Origin: Affinundibacterium nitidum
GTDB lineage: Bacteria; Pseudomonadota; Gammaproteobacteria; Burkholderiales; Burkholderiaceae_D
Reading direction: 5' to 3'
NCBI RefSeq assembly: GCF_014284155.1
Contig: NZ_JACOFZ010000004.1
Location: 186,001 to 250,000, forward strand
DNA length: 64,000 nucleotides
The position numbers were made by a program, and so were the translations under genes. The notes below the pieces were generated by a model, which had not been told where the DNA came from, searched no databases, and was given only the letters and a program-made list of their open reading frames with translations. Shown here piece after piece: positions 57,618 through 64,000 of the stretch; position 1 is the first letter of the stretch, and every line of letters starts with the position of its first letter.

Positions 57618-59009
57618 TTATTCGCTAGCTGCCGTTTTTGGGCGGCGATTATTACTACGACGTGGACGACGTTTTTTCGCAGCGGGGACCTCGCCCACTT
57701 TAGCCTTTGGTTTGATGCTCAACAGGCGAACACGTTCTGCTTCATCACCTTGAATAAAGGCCGTCCACCATTCACCGATTTCATTATCGATTTCGCCTGA
57801 TGCACAACGCAGTAGCAGGAAATCATAGCCAGCGCGCAAGCGGGAATTTTCCAGCATCTTGTAGGGAGATTTACCTATACGTTTTTCAAAACGTGGCTGC
57901 ATCGCCCAGATGTCACGCATATCGCTTCCGATTTTTCTTTGAAGCGCGAGTGCATCTGTTTGTGTATTGAGCACGTCATCAGCTGCAAGGTGTAAAGCAG
58001 GAATGCTAAGTTCACCCGCTGCTTTGTAAGCTTCCCATTTTTCCAATACTTGATGCCATAGTAGAGAGGCAAACAAGAAACCAGGGGAGACTGTTTTACC
58101 TTGTCTAACACGTTCGTCAGTATTAGCGAGGGCTAGCGTCACAAAGCGTTCACCCATCGGCTGTTCTAACACCACATCGAGCAAAGGCATCAAGCCGTGA
58201 TGCAAACCTTCTTTGCGTAGCTGCTGCAAGCACGCCATGGCGTGACCACTCATCAGTAATTTAAGCATCTCATCGAACACACGTGCGTTCGGCACGTTGT
58301 CGATGAGTGGAGCCATTACCGGAATCGGCTTGCGGGTTTCTGCATCAATAGAAAATTGTAGTTTGGCAGCGAAGCGTACTACACGTAGCATGCGCACTGG
58401 ATCTTCACGATAACGGAGTTCTGGGACACCGATGATACGCAGGGTTTTCTTGCGAATGTCAGCGATGCCACCGTGATAATCCAACACTGTTTCGCTCGAT
58501 GGATCGTAATACATGGCATTGATGGTGAAGTCGCGTCGTACTGCATCTTCGTGCTGTTCGCCAAAGGTGTTATCGCGCAAGACTCGGCCGTGCTCATCTG
58601 TTGGTGCATCGTTTTTCGCCGCACCACGGAAGGTTGTGACCTCGATTAAGTCTTGACCAAACATCACATGCACAATTTGAAAACGACGACCGATGATGAA
58701 GGCACGGCGGAACAAGCGTTTTACTTGCTCGGGTGTAGCATTGGTGGCAACGTCGAAGTCTTTTGGTTTTACACCGAGCAATAAATCGCGAACTGCACCA
58801 CCGACGATGAATGCTTTGAAGCCATTTTCCTGCAGCGTTTGTGTAACACGAATCGCATTATTTGAAACTAATTTGGGATCGATGCCGTGCTCTTTCGCGC
58901 CGAGTACTTTAGGCTTGTTCTTGGCTTTACTCTTGCCACTCTCGTCGCTTTTGCCGTTCTCTGTGTTCTCTTTTACTCCGAGAATCTTGCGAATAAATTT
59001 CTTAATCAT
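57618..59009 (-). CDS. pcnB: Poly(A) polymerase (PcnB)
   Basis: 463 residues from the ATG at 59009, where the protein begins MIKKFIRKILG; an extended frame runs into the HAD gene. The nucleotidyltransferase core is FIVGGAVRDLLLGVKPKDFDVATNATPEQ with the two Asp, then TTFRGAA, RRDFTINAMYYDP and REDPVRMLRVVRFAAKL, and a Lys/Arg-rich C-terminus (KKRRPRRSNNRRPK) for RNA contact. It adds A tails to RNA. It overlaps the HAD gene stop by eight bases. Confidence 0.96.
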   Translation of the reverse strand: MIKKFIRKILGVKENTENGKSDESGKSKAKNKPKVLGAKEHGIDPKLVSNNAIRVTQTLQENGFKAFIVGGAVRDLLLGVKPKDFDVATNATPEQVKRLFRRAFIIGRRFQIVHVMFGQDLIEVTTFRGAAKNDAPTDEHGRVLRDNTFGEQHEDAVRRDFTINAMYYDPSSETVLDYHGGIADIRKKTLRIIGVPELRYREDPVRMLRVVRFAAKLQFSIDAETRKPIPVMAPLIDNVPNARVFDEMLKLLMSGHAMACLQQLRKEGLHHGLMPLLDVVLEQPMGERFVTLALANTDERVRQGKTVSPGFLFASLLWHQVLEKWEAYKAAGELSIPALHLAADDVLNTQTDALALQRKIGSDMRDIWAMQPRFEKRIGKSPYKMLENSRLRAGYDFLLLRCASGEIDNEIGEWWTAFIQGDEAERVRLLSIKPKAKVGEVPAAKKRRPRRSNNRRPKTAASE

Positions 59010-59682
59010 TGCTCTTAAATAGATGTAATGTCTGCCATCCGTGTTGATCGGCGTGGGCTTGTAATAAAGCATTCGGATTGGTTGCTATTGGGTGGCTCAC
59101 CAACGATAGTAATGGGATGTCGTTTTGCGAGTCACTATAAAAGTAGGTCTTCTCAAACTGATCCAAGTGTTTGCCTTGCTTTTCCAACCAATGCTGTAAG
59201 TGCGTAATTTTACCCGCACCAGAACTTGGCACCCCGATTAATTTTCCAGTAAGTTGGCCACTTGCATCAATCTCGGGTTCTGCCGCGAGTAAATGAGGGA
59301 CCCCCAGCGCAGCAGCAATCGGTGTCGTGACAAAGCGATTGGTGGCAGTGATGATGGCTATTAAGTCATTATCTGCCTGATGTCTTTTGAGCAAATCGTA
59401 AGCTGCGGGGAGCAGCGCCGGTTCGATCACTTCACGCATGAACAGTTGATGCCATTGCGCTAGTTGTTGGGGATTAAACGCGGCGAGTGTACCTAAGGCA
59501 AATTCGAGATATTCAACTGGATCTAAAGTGCCTGCTTGATATTGGGCAAAAAATTCCGCATTCCGGCGGCTAAATTCGTCCGCATCGACAGCGCCAATAC
59601 GTACCAAAAATTGTCCCCATTCATAGTCTGAATCAATGGGGATAAGCGTATGGTCTAGATCAAAGAGGGCGAGATTAGGCAT
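59002..59682 (-). CDS. HAD-IB family phosphatase (SerB-like)
   Basis: 226 residues. HAD motif I NLALFDLDHTLIPIDSD, motif II IAIITATNRFVTTP, a Lys in GKITHLQHW and motif IV YFYSDSQNDIPLLSL are present. It resembles the histidinol-phosphatase/SerB-like enzymes next to hda in Burkholderiales. The substrate is undefined. It overlaps the pcnB start by eight bases, implying coupling. Confidence 0.92.
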   Translation of the reverse strand: MPNLALFDLDHTLIPIDSDYEWGQFLVRIGAVDADEFSRRNAEFFAQYQAGTLDPVEYLEFALGTLAAFNPQQLAQWHQLFMREVIEPALLPAAYDLLKRHQADNDLIAIITATNRFVTTPIAAALGVPHLLAAEPEIDASGQLTGKLIGVPSSGAGKITHLQHWLEKQGKHLDQFEKTYFYSDSQNDIPLLSLVSHPIATNPNALLQAHADQHGWQTLHLFKSND

Positions 59683-59762
59683 GTTTTACGTGGAATATCG
59701 AGCAAAATTCGAAATTAGAACCAATGGAGATGAACGCAAAGTATTGATTGTAGTGCAATTGG

Positions 59763-59798
59763 GCATCAAAAAAGCATCAAATGCGCATCAAAACAGCA
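59763..59798. repeat. Three tandem 11-bp repeats directly after hda
   Basis: GCATCAAA begins at 59763, 59774 and 59785, with a shortened GCATT at 59796, i.e. an 11-bp period, ending at the stop codon of hda (59799-59801). It has no coding role and is not a terminator. Confidence 0.6.
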
Positions 59799-60509
59799 TT
59801 ATCGGTCGATATTGCTAGCATTTTCATGATGATCTAGATGATTTCGATGTAAAAGCTCGCGTAATAGCGGAAGCGTGATGGGGCGCTTGGTTTCTAATGA
59901 GAAGTGGTCTAAGTCTGTGAGCATTTGGCTGAGAGACTGCATGTCGCGTCTATAGTGCGTAATTAAATAGGGCAAAACGCCTTGTGCGAGACCAATACCT
60001 TTGGCTTCTGCCGCGCGTTCCAAGGCGTCGAGTTTGTCTTCGTCACTTAAACCCAAAACTTGATAAACCAAGCCCCAGCCGAGGCGAGTTCGTAAATCTT
60101 CACGTAGATTCAACAGCATGGGCGGTTGTTTTCCCGCTGCTACGAAGAAGGCACCATTGGCTTTCGCTTCGTTAAAGAGAGCGAATGCATCAATTTGTGC
60201 AGCAGGCGAGAGCTGTTCGCAATCATCTAACAAATACAGCTCGGTGCCCTCGCTATAAAAGAATTGCTCTTCCGGGGCATCGGCGCTGATGTATCGGGCG
60301 TGGGGGTGTTGCGCTAGTGCGTGTAGTAGGTGGGTTTTGCCGGCACCAGTCTCACCCCAAAAATACACGGAACGTTCACCATATTGACTAGCGGTCTTTT
60401 CGGAAAACAAACAAAGAATTTGCGCCAATTCGGCATTTTGTCCTACGACAAAGGTATCTAATGACGGCGGTAGTTCGGCGTCGAGATCTAACAAGAGTTG
60501 TCTCATCAT
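59799..60509 (-). CDS. hda: DnaA regulatory inactivator Hda
   Basis: 236 residues. The N-terminus MMRQLLLDL contains a QLLLDL sliding-clamp-binding motif. Walker A is WGETGAGKTHLLHAL, Walker B is LYLLDDCEQL, and sensor parts FVAAGKQPP and DLRTRLGWGLVYQV follow, as in DnaA-type AAA+ proteins lacking the C-terminal DNA-binding domain. With DNA-loaded clamp it stimulates ATP hydrolysis by DnaA. It begins 14 bp after the AI-2E gene. Confidence 0.95.
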   Translation of the reverse strand: MMRQLLLDLDAELPPSLDTFVVGQNAELAQILCLFSEKTASQYGERSVYFWGETGAGKTHLLHALAQHPHARYISADAPEEQFFYSEGTELYLLDDCEQLSPAAQIDAFALFNEAKANGAFFVAAGKQPPMLLNLREDLRTRLGWGLVYQVLGLSDEDKLDALERAAEAKGIGLAQGVLPYLITHYRRDMQSLSQMLTDLDHFSLETKRPITLPLLRELLHRNHLDHHENASNIDR

Positions 60510-60523
60510 TACTTCAATTACAT

Positions 60524-61609
60524 TTATGTTTGGCGATAAAAGCTACTGCTGAGGTAGGAAGCACGCAAATGCTTCATCGCGACTGAGACAATGGCGGACG
60601 CTGGTAAAGCCACCAGAATTCCGATAAATCCGAATAATTGGCCAAAGGCCATCAATGCAAAGATGACCGCTAATGGGTGCAGTCCAATGCGTTCGCCGAC
60701 TAATTTTGGCGTCAAATAGAAACCTTCGATGACTTGTCCAAAGCCATAAACGATGGCGACTGCGATGAGGCCGTGTAAATCATTAAATTGCAGAACTGCG
60801 GTAACTAATGCCAAGAAAAGTCCAAAACCAAAACCTAAGTAAGGGATGAAAACTAACAACCCAGTTAAAACGCCAACTGGGATGGCCAAGTCAAAGCGTG
60901 CGATCCACAAAGCGACCGAATAATAAATTGCCAGCACCAGCATTACCAATAATTGACCATGCAGGTACTGCGCGAGCAGGCTGTCCACTTCACTACCCCA
61001 AGACATGGTCTTTTCCAACCAACGTCGAGGAATGAAATTTTTGAGGCGATTTACTAACGCATGCCAATCGATCAAGAGGTAATACAGAACAATAGGAATC
61101 AACATCAGGTTTGCGATGATCCCTAAAACCGCTGTACCGCCTACACGAATGGAGGAGAGAACTGCTTTGCCGATTACATCGCCACTCGACGCTAAGTGTT
61201 CAGACACCAGAGACTTAAACCCCTCCGCATCGATTTTGTTATTGATGCCCAAATCACTCAGGATAGGGGTGATCATGGCATTGAATCGTTCTAAGAAAAG
61301 TGGAATTTGATTTTGCAGCTGCGGAATTTCTTTCTGGAAGATCGGCACCATGATCAAAAAGAACGCAAACACCAAAGCGATCAAGAGCAACAGAATCACT
61401 ACAACCGCTAGCGAACGGGGCATGCAACGCTTGCGAAACTTTAGTTTACTGAGCCGGTCGACGAAAGGGTTGAGTATGTACGCAAGCGTTGCAGCCACAA
61501 CAAATGGCATCAAAATTGGGCCTAGAAGCGATAGTAAAAGCACAAAACCAGTGGCGACGCCAAGCCACAGAATGCTCTGTTTTTGGTTTGCAGTTAGCTT
61601 AAATGACAT
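60524..61609 (-). CDS. AI-2E family transporter (PerM-like)
   Basis: 361 residues from the ATG at 61609; a 57-codon longer frame lies in the purM promoter. About eight membrane helices with the family pattern LNPFVDRLSKL, VPIFQKEIPQLQNQIPLF, DSLLAQYLHGQLLVMLVLAIYY, LVFIPYLGFGFGLFLALVTAVLQF, LTPKLVGERIGLHPLAVIFALMAF and FIGILVALPASAIV. Members export autoinducer-2 or act as Na+/H+ antiporters; the substrate here is open. In Burkholderiales it stands between purM and hda as here. Confidence 0.93.
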   Translation of the reverse strand: MSFKLTANQKQSILWLGVATGFVLLLSLLGPILMPFVVAATLAYILNPFVDRLSKLKFRKRCMPRSLAVVVILLLLIALVFAFFLIMVPIFQKEIPQLQNQIPLFLERFNAMITPILSDLGINNKIDAEGFKSLVSEHLASSGDVIGKAVLSSIRVGGTAVLGIIANLMLIPIVLYYLLIDWHALVNRLKNFIPRRWLEKTMSWGSEVDSLLAQYLHGQLLVMLVLAIYYSVALWIARFDLAIPVGVLTGLLVFIPYLGFGFGLFLALVTAVLQFNDLHGLIAVAIVYGFGQVIEGFYLTPKLVGERIGLHPLAVIFALMAFGQLFGFIGILVALPASAIVSVAMKHLRASYLSSSFYRQT

Positions 61610-61739
61610 AGTTTGCTTCTCGGTATTCCGCCTGATTTGCCTAAAAACTAGGTAAAACTCAGGTCGATTTGTTAAAATAGCGCTTTTCGGTCTTTTCGTT
61701 TCATATTCTGCCTTGTTTCCAACCATTGTTGGAGTCACG

Positions 61740-61778
61740 CAAGGAAATCCTTGAAACAGAAAGCCAAGGAAATTTGGC
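61740..61778. other. Two small hairpins in the purM upstream region
   Basis: CAAGGAAATCCTTG (61740-61753) is a 6-bp inverted repeat; ten bases on, GCCAAGGAAATTTGGC (61763-61778) is another, sharing CAAGGAAAT as a direct repeat. They sit 46-84 bp before the purM ATG. No PurR-type box was seen. The use is unknown. Confidence 0.4.
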
Positions 61779-61823
61779 AATTCCGCTATTTTACCGCCTC
61801 AAGCCCCTACTGACGAATATCCT

Positions 61824-62867
61824 ATGAGCACAAATACTCCTGTTTCTCTTTCTTATGCCGACGCTGGTGTCGATATGGTCGCCGGTGACGCCCTCGTCGA
61901 TGCGATTAAACCCTTTGCTAAACGCACGATGCGCGAAGGTGTCATGGCTGGCATCGGTGGTTTTGGCGCAATGTTCGAAGTCAGCAAGAAATATAAAGAA
62001 CCAGTGTTGGTTTCTGGTACTGATGGCGTTGGTACTAAGTTGAAATTGGCCTTCCACTTGAACCGTCACGATACAGTCGGCGTTGATTTGGTGGCGATGA
62101 GCGTCAACGATATTTTGGTGCAAGGCGCTGAACCATTGTTTTTCCTCGACTATTTCGCCTGCGGTAAACTCGACGTCGCTACTGCAACTGACGTCATCAA
62201 GGGTATTGCATTTGGTTGCGAACAAGCAGGTTGCGCTTTGATCGGTGGCGAAACTGCTGAAATGCCTTCTATGTATCCTGAGGGCGAATACGATTTAGCT
62301 GGGTTTGCAGTTGGCGCAGTAGAAAAGTCTAAAATTATCGACGGCAGCAAAATCGTTCCAGGCGATGTCATTCTTGGTTTAGCTTCTTCCGGCATCCATT
62401 CCAACGGTTTTTCTTTGGTGCGTAAGATCATCGAGGTTGCGAACCCAGATTTGAACGCAGATTTTCATGGTCGTAGCTTGGCGGATGCTTTGATCGCGCC
62501 AACTCGTATCTATGTCAAACCATTGTTGGCTTTGATGGCTAGCATGGAAGTTAAAGGTATGGCGCATATCACAGGTGGTGGATTGGTCGAAAATGTGCCG
62601 CGTGTATTGGGCGATAAATTGACAGCAGTGCTTGATAGTACGAGCTGGGAATTACCACCTTTGTTTAAGTGGTTGCAACAGCATGGCGGTGTAGCCGATG
62701 CTGAAATGCATCGTGTGTTCAACTGCGGTATTGGTATGGTGGTGATTGTAGCGGCAGATCAAGCAGAGGCAGCGATGACACAATTGTCAGCGGCTGGCGA
62801 AACTGTATATAAAATCGGTGCGATTCGTGCACGTGAAGGTAACGAACATCAAACGATTGTTGTGTAA
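61824..62867 (+). CDS. purM: Phosphoribosylformylglycinamidine cyclo-ligase (PurM)
   Basis: 347 residues. The typical start [63 protein letters not shown] in pieces, IGGETAEMP and [15 protein letters not shown] are conserved. It closes the imidazole ring to form AIR in purine synthesis. It is divergent from the AI-2E gene and closed by a terminator. Confidence 0.98.
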   Translation: MSTNTPVSLSYADAGVDMVAGDALVDAIKPFAKRTMREGVMAGIGGFGAMFEVSKKYKEPVLVSGTDGVGTKLKLAFHLNRHDTVGVDLVAMSVNDILVQGAEPLFFLDYFACGKLDVATATDVIKGIAFGCEQAGCALIGGETAEMPSMYPEGEYDLAGFAVGAVEKSKIIDGSKIVPGDVILGLASSGIHSNGFSLVRKIIEVANPDLNADFHGRSLADALIAPTRIYVKPLLALMASMEVKGMAHITGGGLVENVPRVLGDKLTAVLDSTSWELPPLFKWLQQHGGVADAEMHRVFNCGIGMVVIVAADQAEAAMTQLSAAGETVYKIGAIRAREGNEHQTIVV

Positions 62868-62887
62868 CTCTGCACGATGATGATCAC

Positions 62888-62919
62888 AAAAAAGCAGACC
62901 ATGTAGGTCTGCTTTTTTT
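62888..62919. terminator. Rho-independent terminator after purM, probably bidirectional
   Basis: A 13-bp stem AAAAAAGCAGACC/GGTCTGCTTTTTT with the loop ATGTA and flanking A and T runs. The symmetry allows it to stop both purM and the convergent TlpA-like gene. Confidence 0.93.
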
Positions 62920-62964
62920 ATTGGCGACTTTCGATTTGAACTCGAGCCGTAATATGGACTTTAT

Positions 62965-63489
62965 TTATTGCGCCAACGATTCCCATAAGTTGTCCCAGTC
63001 TTCGCCCTTGAAGGTGCCGTCGCGGCGCAAAATCAACTCACCTTTACTATTGATGACGAAGTGAACTGGTCCTGTCGAGACATTACCAAATCCGTCTAAG
63101 CTATTGAGGTTGCCTTTCCATAACAAAGGAAATTGTTGATTTTTTGGGGTGCTCAAGGCAACGATTTTGGCATAGGTCTCAAAGTCGCTTTTTGTTTTAT
63201 CGATATTGACACCAACCAGAACAAATTTTTTGGCTGCGTTGTCGCGATAAAATTCGCGCATCAATTTCAAGTCGCGTTCGCACACTGTGCAAGCAGCGCC
63301 ATAGAAACTAACTAGAACAGTCTTTCCAGCATAAGTCTTGAGATCGAAATTCGCTCCATTGCTGTCAGTGCCAATCAACTTGATTTGGTTTGATTGGGTC
63401 ACAGCCTTACTTTGTGCAGAGTGGGCAGGTGTTTGAGCCAGAAGGGCAGAGATGCCAATGGCAAGTGCAACAAAGAAATGTTTTTTCAT
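62965..63489 (-). CDS. Exported TlpA-like thioredoxin-fold protein
   Basis: 174 residues from the ATG at 63489, giving a proper signal peptide (KKHFFVALAIGISALLAQTPAHSA). The mature part has the thioredoxin-like fold with VLVSFYGAACTVCERDLKLMREFY, a CxxC-type pair (CTVC), FVLVGVNIDKT and GPVHFVINSKGELILRRDG. TlpA/ResA-like proteins reduce or protect periplasmic disulfides, often in cytochrome c maturation; no cytochrome genes are adjacent. No strong ribosome site. Confidence 0.88.
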   Translation of the reverse strand: MKKHFFVALAIGISALLAQTPAHSAQSKAVTQSNQIKLIGTDSNGANFDLKTYAGKTVLVSFYGAACTVCERDLKLMREFYRDNAAKKFVLVGVNIDKTKSDFETYAKIVALSTPKNQQFPLLWKGNLNSLDGFGNVSTGPVHFVINSKGELILRRDGTFKGEDWDNLWESLAQ

Positions 63490-63661
63490 GAAAATGAGAA
63501 ATGGTGAAGTGAGCCGTAAGTGTAATGCATTTGGCATTTGTCGGTATGCATGCCGGATTCTTACATCATTTTGTTCAAAAAAACGAAAAAATGAAGTCAA
63601 TCTGTTTATTCTAAGACGGAAAATGGCGCTCGCCATCAAGCGATGACCAGACTTTTGATTC

Positions 63662-64000
63662 TTAATGTTTCAGTAGACGAATATTTCGCCAAGCACGCTC
63701 ACGTGTCTCGATCGCATTGCTCAATACGGAACTGCGTTCGATTGGCGGTGACGCAAGTCCACTGGTGCTGCATGTACCTGTTTGCGAATAATTGATGGCA
63801 TTGGCCAATAATCGTTCATTGCTGCTACCGAGTGGATTTTCCAAGTCGTCACTACTTGCACAGGTCGGCGCGAAACCATTGACATATCCTCCGTTGCCTT
63901 GATCGTTCACACCTGAGAACTCGATGGCGAAATAGGCCGTGCCACAGTTGTCAGCTTGGATAAAACCATACGGTTTCCCGCAGGTTGTGCCGCCAATGGT
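63662..64000 (-). CDS. S41-family peptidase, C-terminal fragment (5' end outside window)
   Basis: The minus-strand frame is open from the window edge to TAA at 63662, giving 112 residues. It reads TTCGKPYGFIQADNCGTAYF, FSGVNDQGNGGYVNGFAPTC, DDLENPLGSSNERLLANAINY and ends WRNIRLLKH. The GKPYGF-xx-xDNCGT-xYF stretch followed by DD-x(4)-LG-x(2)-E is what I recall from the C-terminus of secreted S41 peptidases of Oxalobacteraceae. The catalytic core would lie beyond the edge, so activity cannot be judged. Confidence 0.65.
   Translation of the reverse strand, partial: TIGGTTCGKPYGFIQADNCGTAYFAIEFSGVNDQGNGGYVNGFAPTCASSDDLENPLGSSNERLLANAINYSQTGTCSTSGLASPPIERSSVLSNAIETRERAWRNIRLLKH

Overview
The window reads as chromosome of a Gram-negative betaproteobacterium of the order Burkholderiales, most likely family Oxalobacteraceae (Undibacterium-like). 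That placement is inferred from the protein sequences and from Burkholderiales-type gene orders (pyrG-kdsA-eno-ftsB, grpE-dnaK-dnaJ, purM/AI-2E/hda/HAD/pcnB/folK/panB), not from a database search. An LPS heptosyltransferase, an O-antigen type cluster and a lipid A deacylase indicate an outer membrane with LPS. I saw no rRNA, tRNA, CRISPR array, prophage or complete insertion sequence.

Layout. 1-3242 (minus): bd-type quinol oxidase operon, GbsR-type regulator-cydP-cydA-cydB, with cydB cut by the window edge. 3645-4214: unknown membrane protein. 4211-6091 (minus): a tight operon of a Zn-ribbon DUF1272 protein, a GlxA-type regulator and a cysteine hydrolase. 6328-9089: DUF4166 protein, ubiG, an ArsR-type regulator and a TatD hydrolase that overlaps comEC (9089-11650). 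11663-13503: alpha/beta hydrolase and LpxR. 13680-19864: complete urease cluster ureD-ABC-EFG plus ureJ/hupE, with a well-formed sigma-54 promoter inside it, before ureA. 19958-20952 (minus): Mpo1-like and GNAT proteins. 21199-26132: pyrG, kdsA, eno, ftsB and a VOC protein.

26157-41241 is one long minus-strand surface polysaccharide block: rmlB-rmlA-rmlC-rmlD, then fdtA-fdtC-fdtB (dTDP-3-acetamido-3,6-dideoxyhexose), wzx, two glycosyltransferases, a WbpV-like reductase, a priming sugar transferase, a WbpM-like 4,6-dehydratase, a phosphohexomutase and waaC. No Wzy polymerase or Wzz is visible in it. 41601-45574 carries grpE-dnaK-dnaJ. Heat-shock-like promoter elements and a series of helically phased A-tracts precede dnaK. 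A 90-bp palindromic element flanked by exact 10-bp direct repeats lies between dnaK and dnaJ.

45711-48094: beta-carbonic anhydrase, an acyltransferase and a DCC-family protein. 48246-51996 is a light-response-type cluster: a MerR regulator with a B12-domain-like C-terminus lacking recognisable cobalamin ligands, a 52-residue DUF2256 zinc-finger gene, an FeS-type (6-4) photolyase/cryptochrome, a Trp-rich TIGR02450 protein and an SDR oxidoreductase. 52051-64000: S41 lipoprotein peptidase, nitrilase-family hydrolase, Sel1-repeat protein, then panB, DUF486, folK, pcnB, HAD, hda and AI-2E exporter on the minus strand, purM on plus, a TlpA-like protein, and the 3' end of a second S41 peptidase at the right edge.

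The signals I consider most worth a second look are the photolyase/MerR cluster, the mobile-looking palindromic element at dnaK-dnaJ, the internal sigma-54 promoter of the urease cluster and the curved DNA before dnaK.
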